Source of the DNA: PLanc-01 sp035342095 | Lineage (GTDB): Bacteria > Planctomycetota > Phycisphaerae > Sedimentisphaerales > Anaerobacaceae | Reading direction: 5' to 3' | Assembly: GCA_035342095.1 (NCBI GenBank) | Contig: DAOQWL010000013.1 | Span: 27,129 to 91,128 of the forward strand | Length of the DNA: 64,000 nucleotides | Shown here: piece by piece, positions 15,831 to 23,938 of the stretch | Position numbering within the stretch: the first letter of the stretch is position 1 | Layout of the letters: every line of letters starts with the position of its first letter | The notes under the pieces: generated by a model | Database searches by the model: none | What the model was told of the DNA's origin: nothing | What the model saw: the letters and a program-made list of their open reading frames with translations, nothing else | Program-made: the position numbers and the translations under genes

Positions 15831-16525
15831 GGCCTGGGGATCAGTTCGCCGATCCGCGTGGGCGTGCTGTTCGATGAATCGAATATCGGGCGACCGTGCG
15901 GGACCTCTCGCTCAGGCCCGCGAAGGCCGGGCGCGTCGCCCGTCTGGGGAACGGCTCGACCCGAAAGATGGTCCTGGAGGAACCGCCTGCCCGGCGTGTC
16001 GGGACCGGCCAGGATCCGGTCATAGGCCCGCTGGCGAGCGGGCTCGCCGCAAACGTCGTCGCCGGCGCAGGGCTTCGTCACGACCGTGATCCAGTGACCG
16101 CCGTAGAGCTGGCCGAACCGAACCCGCATGATGTCGGCGCACGACTGGACGTACTCCGTGTCGCTCTGCCTCGACGCGGGCGACACGTAGACCCCCTTCC
16201 CCGCGCCCGCCAGGTGCGGGCGGTCCGGCGGCGGGATGAAGCACTCCACGAACACGTTCGTCGTCCGGTCGTCGGACGGCGCCTCCGGGCCCTTCGCATG
16301 TCGCGACAGACTCCGTACGTGCGCCAGGAACCGGCCCAGCACGGGACGATGGTAGTTGACCCCCTGCTCGGAGAAACACGCCTGCACCGCGGCGCGGGCC
16401 CGACCGTAGTCGAAGGGCGCCAGGTGGGACATCCAGACGCGAAGCTCCGCGTCCGTCGGCTCCCACTGCGGATACAGACCCTTCACTTCCTCGTCGATGA
16501 ACCGCGTCACTTCCAGCCTGGTCAT
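15728..16525 (-). CDS. Phage-block protein of unknown function with chimeric C-terminus
   Basis: The 265-residue frame starts at ATG 16525 after AGGAGATC. The N-terminus (MTRLEVTRFIDEEVKGLYPQ) and the pattern of W and aromatic residues to about residue 80 resemble small phage replication-accessory proteins, but I cannot name a family. The stop is only reached inside the PEP-CTERM remnant, so the last 35 or so residues are an out-of-frame reading of that remnant and the native 3' end has been lost near 15830. It lies last in the minus-strand phage run, after the replication-type gene. Confidence 0.55.
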   Translation of the reverse strand: MTRLEVTRFIDEEVKGLYPQWEPTDAELRVWMSHLAPFDYGRARAAVQACFSEQGVNYHRPVLGRFLAHVRSLSRHAKGPEAPSDDRTTNVFVECFIPPPDRPHLAGAGKGVYVSPASRQSDTEYVQSCADIMRVRFGQLYGGHWITVVTKPCAGDDVCGEPARQRAYDRILAGPDTPGRRFLQDHLSGRAVPQTGDAPGLRGPEREVPHGRPIFDSSNSTPTRIGELIPRPGDFAEPLRLTATPTFPAASCSATASSQERARIP

Positions 16526-16580
16526 AGCATGATCTCCTGTGATGGGTAAGCGCTGGCGCCCTTCGGATCACCCGTTTTGC

Positions 16581-16639
16581 ATTTGGGATTTCGATCCTTC
16601 GTGCTTGTTTCGGATTTCGGAATTCGGATTGCCGATTTG
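16581..16639. repeat. Intergenic low-complexity repeat (TTTCGGATTTCGGAATTCGG type)
   Basis: A run of GGATTTCG, TTCGGATTTCGGAATTCGG units separates two phage genes. A similar run on the opposite strand sense lies at 23884-23934. Such spacers are familiar from planctomycete genomes. No coding sense. Confidence 0.5.
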
Positions 16640-16657
16640 GACGTTCGTACACGAGCA

Positions 16658-17380
16658 TCAGATCGCGACTTCCTGATCCAGGCGGGCCATCCGGTCGCGG
16701 AGGCTCTCCTTCAGGACCTGACCGCCCATCTGAAGCTCCAGGCGGTCGAAGTGCTTTCGCAACGACGCGGCGCTCAGGATGTTCTTCGACCAGAACGCGT
16801 CCTTCATGCACCAGCGAATCACCGCTTCGATCCGCTCGCGCGTCCGGCCGTCCACGTGGATCATCCGACCGATGTCCTGTGCCCACCGCGCCAGGTCGGG
16901 CCTGCGGAAGTCCCTTTTGCCTTCCACGATCAGATTCAAAAGCAATTCAGAAAGCTCCCACTCGTCAGAGTGGGGAGAATATTTCTTCTCATTCTTTTCC
17001 TTCTTCTCTTTCTTGTTAGTGGTCGCGCGTTGGTCGCTTGGTGGCCGCCTGGTGGTCGTTTGCTGGTCGCCTGCCGCCTCGTTGATGTCATAAACCCTGG
17101 CGTCACGGAGAGTTGCCACTGTGCCACGGGTGGTCGGTTTGAATGCGGCGAAGCCCCAGTGGGCGAGGTGTTTCAGGGCGGTCCGATACTGGCGACGCGT
17201 CAGGCCGCACTTCTTGTAGTCGCCGACGAGGGCTTCGCCGGATCGGAGGTTGTGAATGTTGAATTCGTCGGTGCGCCGAGCCCGCAGGGCGATCACCGTC
17301 AGCAGGACGAAGGCGTTCGGATCGTTGAGCAGTTCCAGCGTCTCGGGACTGCGATGGAGTTTGATGAAACCGTGGTTCAT
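16658..17380 (-). CDS. Phage replication-initiation-like protein (full-length copy)
   Basis: The 240-residue protein starts at ATG 17380. Residues 1-105 look like a winged-helix replication or replisome-organiser domain (GFIKLHRSPETLELLNDPNA at the start; GDYKKCGLTRRQYRTALKHL forming the helix-turn-helix). A charged linker follows (TNKKEKKEKNEKK), typical of phage DnaD/O-like proteins. The C-terminal 90 residues are helical. Bases from about 16930 to 17380 are essentially identical, in inverted orientation, to the gene at 45438; beyond the linker the copies diverge. It lies directly downstream of the terminase on the minus strand. Confidence 0.65.
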   Translation of the reverse strand: MNHGFIKLHRSPETLELLNDPNAFVLLTVIALRARRTDEFNIHNLRSGEALVGDYKKCGLTRRQYRTALKHLAHWGFAAFKPTTRGTVATLRDARVYDINEAAGDQQTTTRRPPSDQRATTNKKEKKEKNEKKYSPHSDEWELSELLLNLIVEGKRDFRRPDLARWAQDIGRMIHVDGRTRERIEAVIRWCMKDAFWSKNILSAASLRKHFDRLELQMGGQVLKESLRDRMARLDQEVAI

Positions 17381-17405
17381 GAGGAATCTCCGTAAGAAAG
17401 GATTT

Positions 17406-17478
17406 CACCACAGAGGCACAGAGGCCACGGAGACTGCAAATCATGGACTCGCCATCTCTTCTCTGTGTCTGTGTGGTG
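17406..17478. repeat. Inverted CACCACAGAG / CTCTGTGTCTGTGTGGTG repeat
   Basis: CACCACAGAGGCACAGAG at 17406-17423 is an inverted match (16 of 18) to CTCTGTGTCTGTGTGGTG at 17461-17478. The second 18-mer recurs exactly at 24679-24696. It fills the gap between the terminase and the replication-type gene. Confidence 0.55.
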
Positions 17479-17484
17479 CATCGG

Positions 17485-19074
17485 TCAGTACCGTCGGGAG
17501 GCGGTCTTCGTGGTTCGCTTGACGTGGATGAAGAAGTACCGCAGCGCGTCGATGGGATGGTCGTAGACGCCGTCCTTGAAGGGCAACTCCCCTGCTGCGG
17601 CGCGGGCGGCGTCGGGGTAATGGTAGCACTGCATCGCCTCGATCAGGCGAGGACAGCGTGGCGAGATCAGCAGCGAGGTCGAGCCGTCGCCCGCGCGGAC
17701 CGCGCGTCGGATCAGCTCGATGCCTTCAAGGATCGGGCTGGCGCGGTGCTTCGTGACGATCCCGAGGCTTCGCAGCTCGCGGACGGCGCTGGTGCCCGTG
17801 ATGTCGCTTTGTCCCGCGCCTGCGGGATCGCAGTACGTCGCGGTCACCTGCTCCTCGTGGCACGGCGTGCGGGCCTTCAGCTCCTTCGCGTGCACGTCGA
17901 TGGTCGCCCGACTGCGGACGTATTCGTCGATCACGCGGACGACGCCCTCGCGATCCACCTGGACCCACAGGCACACGAACGGATTGACGAACCCGAAGTC
18001 GAGTGTGCGATAGAGCGGCAGGTTCGGGTCGTAATCGACCGGCCGGATGTGGACATCGGGGTCGAACTCGGAGAAGACGACGTGCTCCATCGACGGTCGC
18101 AGGCAGAGCATCTCGGACTCCCACGCGCTGCGGCTGCTGCGGCGCATCTGCGTGATGCAGTCGTCGATTCGCAGGTACCCCGCCGCGTTCTTCGCACGAC
18201 CGCGACAGTCGCACCAGAGCGGGCACTGCGAGCACTCACGACCGACGCACCGCTCGATGGTCTCCCACAGGCACCACTTGAAGACGCGAACACCCGCATT
18301 CATCGCGGCGGCGACTTCCCGCTGCATAATGCCGTAGGGTTTGTGCATCGTGCTGATCAGCTCCATCGACCCGATGCACTGGTCCGTGCTGAGCGTCGTG
18401 AACTTGGCGGCCGCGAACACGTCCTCGTCGAACAGCTCGACCTCGTCGCAGCGGAGCTTCTGGACGTGCATGCCGCGAACGCTGGTGGCCGACTGCGTGA
18501 GGACCTCGACGGTCGAGCCGTTCTGGAAGCGGCATCGGCCCTTGAGCATCGGTCCCGCGAGGGCGTGCTCGAACCCGCGCCGCAGGAAGCCGGCCAGGTA
18601 CTGGTACATCCGCGAAGACTGCTCGCCGGAGCCGCCCAGGATGCGGATCTGGCAGTTGGGCTTGAAGATCGCGTCGAGCAGGGTCGCGACCGCGGCCAGC
18701 TCGGTCTTGCCCCCGGCCCGGTTGGCCCAGACGATGGAGTCGCCGGATGGATGAGGGATGATCGAGGATCGATGATTAGGGGCGGAGGGCGGACTGTTCA
18801 ACGGGGTCTCGGCACAGGCCTGGCGAAGCGAATCATCCTTCATCCATAATCCATCATCCATGGAGAGGCTGTGCCAGAGGTAGTCGAGCGGACTGCTGTG
18901 GTCGGGACAGATCCGACGGTCCGGGACCTCGACGCCCAGGAAGGTCTTCACGTAGTTCTTGAGTTCCTCTCGGGTGGTCGGTCGGGTCCGCCGGAGGGCT
19001 TCATCGTCGCTTATTGCCTTCGCAACATCGGGAGTCCCGGCGATGTGCGCGCATGGATGGATCGCATGGGTCAT
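17485..19074 (-). CDS. Phage terminase large subunit
   Basis: The 529-residue start at ATG 19074 is preceded by AAGGAG. The ATPase domain has Walker A WANRAGGKTE (116-125), Walker B LRCDE (207-211) and a coupling motif LISTMHK. The RNase H-like nuclease domain begins RTLDFGFVNP (Asp359) and has YCDPAG and YDHPIDALRY acidic motifs, so packaging and headful or site cleavage are plausible. Two oddities: residues about 72-110 (bases 18745-18861) look like an in-frame insertion just before Walker A, and a Cys-rich segment lies at 276-290 (CVGRECSQCPLWCDC). All key residues remain. Neighbours are the replication-type gene and a serine protease on the same strand. Confidence 0.88.
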   Translation of the reverse strand: MTHAIHPCAHIAGTPDVAKAISDDEALRRTRPTTREELKNYVKTFLGVEVPDRRICPDHSSPLDYLWHSLSMDDGLWMKDDSLRQACAETPLNSPPSAPNHRSSIIPHPSGDSIVWANRAGGKTELAAVATLLDAIFKPNCQIRILGGSGEQSSRMYQYLAGFLRRGFEHALAGPMLKGRCRFQNGSTVEVLTQSATSVRGMHVQKLRCDEVELFDEDVFAAAKFTTLSTDQCIGSMELISTMHKPYGIMQREVAAAMNAGVRVFKWCLWETIERCVGRECSQCPLWCDCRGRAKNAAGYLRIDDCITQMRRSSRSAWESEMLCLRPSMEHVVFSEFDPDVHIRPVDYDPNLPLYRTLDFGFVNPFVCLWVQVDREGVVRVIDEYVRSRATIDVHAKELKARTPCHEEQVTATYCDPAGAGQSDITGTSAVRELRSLGIVTKHRASPILEGIELIRRAVRAGDGSTSLLISPRCPRLIEAMQCYHYPDAARAAAGELPFKDGVYDHPIDALRYFFIHVKRTTKTASRRY

Positions 19075-19325
19075 GATGTGTCTCCTTCAGAAGAATCCGT
19101 GGTTCAGGTGTGGTGTGGTGTTCGTGGTCTGCCCGTTAGGGTCTGCCCTGAGCATGCCGAAGGGGCATGTCTTCATGAGCAAGGAGGATAATGCCCCATT
19201 GCGTCAGTCTCGTTGTTGGCCTGTAGACAGCGCATGCGATTGGCTGGTCCATCGGGGTCCGGAGCGTATTCGAGAAGAAACACGGCAACGTACCGGCGAA
19301 AGCCCGTCTCGGGGCGCTCACGCGA

Positions 19326-20318
19326 TCAGTGAGGGACCTTGGGCAGTGCCTTCAGAATATCTTGTGGTAGTTGGGGGGAAACTGGTAGAACAACCTGTCG
19401 GGATTGTTTTATGAATGCCTTCCCGAGATGGTTCTCAATGATTTTCACAGCCGCAGTGCCCGTGAACGTATGGGTCGTAGCATGAAACACGGAAAGGACA
19501 ACGTCCTGGATACGCTGATCTTGCTCCAGAGGCTCCACTCGAAGACCTCGACGTTCCACCTCCGCCCTGGGAATATGACGTCCGTGGCTCTTGAACTCCC
19601 CGTGGTCTGCCAGCCATGTGGCAATGTCTTTCGCCTTCTTTTCTCTCTCCAGATCGTCCTTGAACATGTAGCTCATCAGCCAATCCTCGACCAGTTGACG
19701 GGACATCTGCAACGCATTCCGGCATTGGATGAGGAGGTCTGGCCCGAACTGGCTCAACATAGGCAGCCACGCGCCCATCTTGGCGGGGTCAAGGCATTCT
19801 GTCTTGGCCTGTTCGAACTGGTCAAGAATCGCCTGAGCAGGAACCATCCTCTCACCAAGAGGAGTATTCACTACGAACTGGGGATCAATCGGCCCAAGGA
19901 ATGAATGCTTGCCGAGGATGATCGTGTCGGCGGCACATGCCATCATGGTGGCCGCCGACATGGCAAGGTGAGGAACAATGATCCTTATGTGATGGAATTT
20001 GGACCGGAGGTATCTCACAAATGCCTCGGCAGCTTCCGGTGAACCGCCAGGACTGTGGAGAATCAGATCAAGATTCGGGTCGACAAGACCATGTATGACC
20101 TCCATCAGTCCCTGGACATCCTCGTCCACTATGCTCACAGTCTCGGGAGATACACTCGGGTCAGGCTGAGTCCACTTGGATGCATAAAGGATGACATTCC
20201 TCCCGGTGGCTTCATGCATTTTGACAAGGTATTTCCGTCTGACAGCGTCGAATTGCGGCATTCCTCCGCCCGCTTGTGATTGCAGCAGCTCTCCAAGGAT
20301 CTCGCTCCAAGTTGGCAT
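19326..20318 (-). CDS. SDH_sah / ClpP-fold serine protease
   Basis: The 330-residue protein matches the serine dehydrogenase proteinase (SDH_sah) group of the ClpP/crotonase fold. It has LDLILHSPGGSPEAAEAFVR (84-103) and HLAMSAATMMACAADTIILG (117-136) with probable nucleophile Ser121, followed by GPIDPQ. No signal peptide is seen, so it is cytoplasmic or membrane-associated. It lies upstream of the terminase on the same strand, where phages often encode a prohead protease; this family is not the classic one, so a prohead-maturation role is only a possibility. A small gene ends 11 bp upstream of it and is probably cotranscribed. Confidence 0.78.
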   Translation of the reverse strand: MPTWSEILGELLQSQAGGGMPQFDAVRRKYLVKMHEATGRNVILYASKWTQPDPSVSPETVSIVDEDVQGLMEVIHGLVDPNLDLILHSPGGSPEAAEAFVRYLRSKFHHIRIIVPHLAMSAATMMACAADTIILGKHSFLGPIDPQFVVNTPLGERMVPAQAILDQFEQAKTECLDPAKMGAWLPMLSQFGPDLLIQCRNALQMSRQLVEDWLMSYMFKDDLEREKKAKDIATWLADHGEFKSHGRHIPRAEVERRGLRVEPLEQDQRIQDVVLSVFHATTHTFTGTAAVKIIENHLGKAFIKQSRQVVLPVSPQLPQDILKALPKVPH

Positions 20319-20328
20319 GTTCTCTCCC

Positions 20329-20553
20329 CTATGCCATGCGTAACACCGTCCGGTCCGATGTATCTGCAGCTACGATGACTCGCTTACGTGCGATGGCCTG
20401 TCGGTAGGCCTGGGTTTCTGCGCAGATCCATTCCCATTGTCCGTACACCGACATCATCTCTCTGACGCCCGGACGCTCCAATGCGCGTTGAAGGATTTCC
20501 GCTGCTTCGCTTTCGAAGCGGTTCCCCTTCTCAAGTTTTTGCTCCTCACTCAT
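20329..20553 (-). CDS. Small hypothetical protein upstream of SDH_sah protease
   Basis: The 74-residue protein begins MSEEQKLEKGNRFESEAAEI; ATG 20553 is favoured by the preceding AAAGGGGTAG over an in-frame ATG seven codons earlier. It is hydrophilic and helical, with no motif I recognise. The 11-bp gap to the protease gene suggests one operon. Confidence 0.55.
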   Translation of the reverse strand: MSEEQKLEKGNRFESEAAEILQRALERPGVREMMSVYGQWEWICAETQAYRQAIARKRVIVAADTSDRTVLRMA

Positions 20554-20914
20554 ATCTACCCCTTTCCAATACAAAGATTATACGACTTTATCGACAGGAT
20601 GGGAAGTCCCACTTGAGAGAACTCCAGGCAAATACCATAGACTCGGCAGCCCTCTGTGTCGTGTGCACCCCTGAAACGGTTCCTCGCCCCTGAGAAACCG
20701 CGAGGGCAAGTGGGACGGGAATGACAATCCCCGGTCCCCACGGACCTCCATGGCACGCAACTGGGGTCACGTACCCGTGCGGATTTCCCTACTTGACGAC
20801 GGGCACACAGGGGCTTTATCGTTTGGTGAATCTCCAGGGGCCGCGAAAGCGACCTGGACCGGCCTCCTGCGAGCGGATCGGCAGAAGTCATCAGTTTGGG
20901 AAGGGAGTAGAAGT
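20554..20914. other. Gene-free stretch before the outer-membrane protein gene
   Basis: Between divergent genes. It contains a CCTCG...CGAGG hairpin around 20685-20715 and the ribosome-binding site AAGGGAG at 20901-20907 for ATG 20915. Promoters for both directions presumably lie here, but no clear -35/-10 pair or known riboswitch was recognised. Confidence 0.4.
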
Positions 20915-21586
20915 ATGAGACACACTGTGACAACGGTTCTGTTGGCGTGCGTGACGACGTTGGCTCTGTGCCACCCGGCGGCGGCGGTGTTCGACGAGTG
21001 GGGCGTCGGACTCAAAGCGGGCACGCTCGGCGTCGGGGGCGAGCTGGCGACGAACCTCCTGTCGAACGTGAACCTTCGCGGCAGCTTTCAGTGGTTCGAT
21101 CTCGACCTCGATACGGAGGTCGACGACATCGACTACGATCTCAACGTGGAGATGCTCAACCCCATGGTGCTCCTCGACTGGTATCCGTTCTCGAACGGCT
21201 TCCGCATCAGCGGCGGCGTCCTTTTCAACGGCACGGACATCACCCTGGACGCGAGGCCGAGCGGGGAGATCGACATCGGCGACGAAACCTACACCGCGGA
21301 TGAAGTGGGTCGCCTGCGAGGCGAGTCGGACTTCGACGAGGTCGCGCCGTACGTCGGCATCGGCTTCGGCAATCCGCTGACGCGAGACGGGCATTGGGGG
21401 TTCTCCTTCGATGTCGGGGTGGCGTTCATCGGGTCGCCCGGCGTCAAGCTGACCGCAACGGGTCCCATCGCCGACACCGCGGAGTTCCAGCAGAACCTGG
21501 CGGACGAGGAGGCCGACATCGAGGATGAGCTGGACAAGATCAAGGTCTGCCCGGTCCTGTCGCTGTGTCTGTACTATGTGTTCTGA
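20915..21586 (+). CDS. Outer-membrane beta-barrel protein
   Basis: The 223-residue protein has a signal peptide (MRHTVTTVLLACVTTLALCH, ending PAAA). The mature part alternates hydrophobic strands and Asp-rich turns (WGVGLKAGTLGVGGELATNL; FDLDLDTEVDDIDYDLN; VAPYVGIGFGN) and ends in LCLYYVF with a C-terminal Phe, as in OmpW-like or OmpA-like barrels. It lies on the plus strand inside an otherwise minus-strand phage-type block, followed 27 bp later by a regulator. It looks like a host gene or cargo. Confidence 0.72.
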   Translation: MRHTVTTVLLACVTTLALCHPAAAVFDEWGVGLKAGTLGVGGELATNLLSNVNLRGSFQWFDLDLDTEVDDIDYDLNVEMLNPMVLLDWYPFSNGFRISGGVLFNGTDITLDARPSGEIDIGDETYTADEVGRLRGESDFDEVAPYVGIGFGNPLTRDGHWGFSFDVGVAFIGSPGVKLTATGPIADTAEFQQNLADEEADIEDELDKIKVCPVLSLCLYYVF

Positions 21587-21613
21587 CCGCGGTTCCTCCG
21601 GTAATGCATCGCT

Positions 21614-22258
21614 ATGAAACGCAGGCCGCGGAAGCACATCTGCTGGTGTGGGACGGCGCCGTCGGTCCGGATGGCCTGTGAGGCCGCACTCGACCCGGAG
21701 CATGTGCGGGTCTGCCATTTCGCGGAGCCCTCGGTCTGTCTGGAGACGCTGCTGGCGACGCCTTGTGACGTCCTGATCGTGGACCTGGCCGAGAGCGAGG
21801 CCGCGGGTCTGCACCTGCTCGCCCAGGTTCAACAGAGGGCCCCATGGATCTCGACCCTGGCGATTGTCCCCCCGGGCGCCGTGGGCGTCGCGGTAAGGGC
21901 TCTCAAGGTCGGCGTCTGCGAATGCCTGGAACAGCCGGTGCGGGCAGATCGCCTGTCCGCGGAGGTGCAGGGACTGCTGGCCCGGACGGCGTCGTTGCCC
22001 CGCTCGCACCGGACGCTCACGGAGATGGAGGTTCACATCGTGCGGTCCATCCTCGCGGGCAAGACCAGCCAGGACATCGCGACGGAGCTGCGGCGCTCGA
22101 AGCGGACGATCGACGTCCACCGCAAGAACATCATGCGCAAACTCCGCGCGGACAACCTCGCGGACCTCGTCCGACGGGCGCTGGCCATGGGTCTGGGCAA
22201 GGAGCCGAGGTATGAGGATGCCGTCCGGGACGATGGCGTGCGTCCGGATGCCTCCTGA
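21614..22258 (+). CDS. FixJ/NarL-type response regulator-like protein
   Basis: The 214-residue protein has an N-terminal receiver-like domain (LIVDLAES with candidate phospho-acceptor Asp57; the usual conserved Lys region is poorly matched). A LuxR-type helix-turn-helix lies at about 135-195 (LTEMEVHIVRSILAGKTSQD, then RRSKRTIDVHRKNIMRKLRA). It is probably a DNA-binding activator; no histidine kinase is adjacent. It follows the outer-membrane protein gene by 27 bp and is probably coexpressed. A REP-like repeat separates it from the convergent ParB-like gene. Confidence 0.8.
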   Translation: MKRRPRKHICWCGTAPSVRMACEAALDPEHVRVCHFAEPSVCLETLLATPCDVLIVDLAESEAAGLHLLAQVQQRAPWISTLAIVPPGAVGVAVRALKVGVCECLEQPVRADRLSAEVQGLLARTASLPRSHRTLTEMEVHIVRSILAGKTSQDIATELRRSKRTIDVHRKNIMRKLRADNLADLVRRALAMGLGKEPRYEDAVRDDGVRPDAS

Positions 22259-22293
22259 GGACCGACGCGGACGCGTGCGGCGACGGGAAAACC

Positions 22294-22395
22294 GCTTGTA
22301 GTGTGCCCGTGAGGGCATATCCGCGTCGCGGCTCGTGACCCGTGGTTCGTGACTCGGGCCACGGAAAGAGAACGCCTTACGGCGTCACTACGAAC
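22294..22395. repeat. REP-doublet repeat, copy b
   Basis: GCTTGTAGTGTGCCCGTGAG, with a TGCCC-GTGA-GGGCA hairpin, and AACGCCTTACGGCGTCACTA, with an ACGCC-TTAC-GGCGT hairpin, are arranged as inverted arms about 100 bp apart between two convergent genes. Confidence 0.72.
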
Positions 22396-22481
22396 GCCGG
22401 GCGCGCGGTGCGTCTTGCGTGCCGCCGGAGCGGGAAGAAAAGCTCGTTATGCACATGTCAAGGAGCGAGGGCGACCGTTGT

Positions 22482-23132
22482 CTACGGCTGCCTCGGAGAT
22501 TCCGCGTCGCCGGCGTTCGCGGGCGAGAGGAACCCCGCGGCCAGACGGGTCAGCGCCGCCGCACGTTTCGCGGCGCGAGTCGGGCCGTCGCAGGACGACG
22601 CAGCCGTCGAGATGGCCTCTTCGATCCGCCTGTGCTGCTGCTCGTCGACGAAAAAGACGAGGGGCGTCGCGAAGACGCAGGTCCGGCGATTCGTCGCCTG
22701 AGAGACCCGTGCGGAGCCAGTCAGACGCTCGATCTGGCCGAGCGTCTGGGGCAGCAGCCGGGCGAGCTTGCGGATTGGGATGCGGGCGCAGAGCCGTCGC
22801 AGCAGCGTCAGCTTTCGGTCCAGGGCATCGCGTCCCCCGAGACGATTGAGCGTGGCCAGCAGGATGTCCGTCTGCTCGTCATCGACGTTCCAGACGACCG
22901 CCTGCGCCGTCGAGCGACCGAGCTTGCGGAGCGCCTCGCAGCGTCGATGTCCATTGATGATCTGAAAGAACCCCGGCCGATCCGGGCAGGGTCGGACCAC
23001 GAGCGGCTCGTACCGCCCGGTCCGCTCGATATTGCGGACCAGCTTGTCGAAGCTGGCCCGGCCCATCCGGCTCGGATGGTCCGCGTGCGGCACGAGCCGG
23101 TCCAGTGGAATGTCTCTGATCGCAGTAGTCAT
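22482..23132 (-). CDS. ParB-like nuclease/partition-domain protein
   Basis: The 216-residue protein has a ParB N-terminal domain at residues about 5-75 (IPLDRLVPHADHPSRMG; NIERTGRYEPLVVRP; INGHRRCEALRKLG with the GHRR nucleotide-binding box). A helical region follows (about 90-150) that may be a helix-turn-helix. Such proteins occur in phages as CTP-binding partition-like or nuclease proteins. Its ATG overlaps the stop of the upstream GNAT gene by four bases (ATGA), indicating translational coupling. Confidence 0.8.
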   Translation of the reverse strand: MTTAIRDIPLDRLVPHADHPSRMGRASFDKLVRNIERTGRYEPLVVRPCPDRPGFFQIINGHRRCEALRKLGRSTAQAVVWNVDDEQTDILLATLNRLGGRDALDRKLTLLRRLCARIPIRKLARLLPQTLGQIERLTGSARVSQATNRRTCVFATPLVFFVDEQQHRRIEEAISTAASSCDGPTRAAKRAAALTRLAAGFLSPANAGDAESPRQP

Positions 23133-23869
23133 GACAGATTGGCCTCCATCAATGAATTGAACCAGATGTAATAGGCGGGACGGTGCGTCAGGCGGGCGAG
23201 AAGGTAGCGGGTCCGTTCGATGCCCGGCGGCAGGTTCCGGCGGGTCCCGTGGCTCTTGAGGAACTCGGCCACGTACCGCTCGATGAAGTCCGTCTGCACG
23301 CGGTCGAGCGCGTCGAGTCCGGCCTGCACGAACTGGGGCGAGACGAGATCGGACTCCTCGACGCCGACCGCGCCGAGCGCCTCGATGAGCTTGACATGCT
23401 CGACCGGCACTCGCGGCTCGAACGCCTGCATTCCCGCTCGCTCGAGGAACGGATTCACCAGAGGCATGACGCCCAACGCCTCGACGATCGGGACATTCAT
23501 CAAGGGCATCGTCTCGCGGACCAGGCGGGTGGCCAGCCCGATGCCTCGCAGTCGCGGCTCGACGATCACCCGCGCAATGCAGCGGACGCTGCGATTGAGC
23601 AACTCCAGCTCGGTATGCCGGTCCAGACCTGCGAATCGTCCGCCGGTTGCGAGGGTCCGCAGCTCCACGCGGGGATTGGGCATCGTGTAGACGATGACGC
23701 CCGCGGGTCGGCGCCCGAACAGGCCGCGGGCCTCGCGGGCCCGCAAGACGTACACCGCCTTGACCGCGACCGGCCGCTCGCCGCGATAGTGATAGGCCGC
23801 CAGTTGCTCGTAGTCGCCCAGGTCGCCGGGAACGATCTCCAGCTCACGCTCGATGGAACAGGAATGCAT
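23129..23869 (-). CDS. GNAT-family acetyltransferase-like protein in phage operon
   Basis: The 246-residue start at ATG 23869 is preferred over GTG 23881 because GGAGG lies six bases before it. A GNAT core is seen at residues about 10-150. The acetyl-CoA loop is ARVIVEPRLRGIGLATRLVR (99-118), followed by VEALGVMPLVNPFLERAGM typical of the last strand and helix. The C-terminal 90 residues are helical and unlike simple GNATs. It sits between an ABC-type ATPase and a ParB-like gene, with a four-base overlap to the latter. Substrate unknown. Confidence 0.75.
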   Translation of the reverse strand: MHSCSIERELEIVPGDLGDYEQLAAYHYRGERPVAVKAVYVLRAREARGLFGRRPAGVIVYTMPNPRVELRTLATGGRFAGLDRHTELELLNRSVRCIARVIVEPRLRGIGLATRLVRETMPLMNVPIVEALGVMPLVNPFLERAGMQAFEPRVPVEHVKLIEALGAVGVEESDLVSPQFVQAGLDALDRVQTDFIERYVAEFLKSHGTRRNLPPGIERTRYLLARLTHRPAYYIWFNSLMEANLS

Positions 23870-23883
23870 GGGAACCTCCACTC

Positions 23884-23934
23884 TTCACGAAGCACGAAAT
23901 CCGAAACTCGAAACTCGGATTTCGGACTTGGATT
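23884..23934. repeat. Intergenic low-complexity repeat (CGAAATCCGAAACTCG type)
   Basis: GAAGCACGAAATCCGAAACT and CGGATTTCGGACTTGG units lie between the ABC-ATPase and GNAT genes. It is the counterpart of the run at 16581-16639. Confidence 0.5.
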
Positions 23935-23938
23935 CACG

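Noticed and set aside
20750..20914. An N-terminal extension of the outer-membrane protein from 20750
   Set aside because: The extension is not signal-like, and a ribosome-binding site AAGGGAG plus a clear signal peptide start at 20915.
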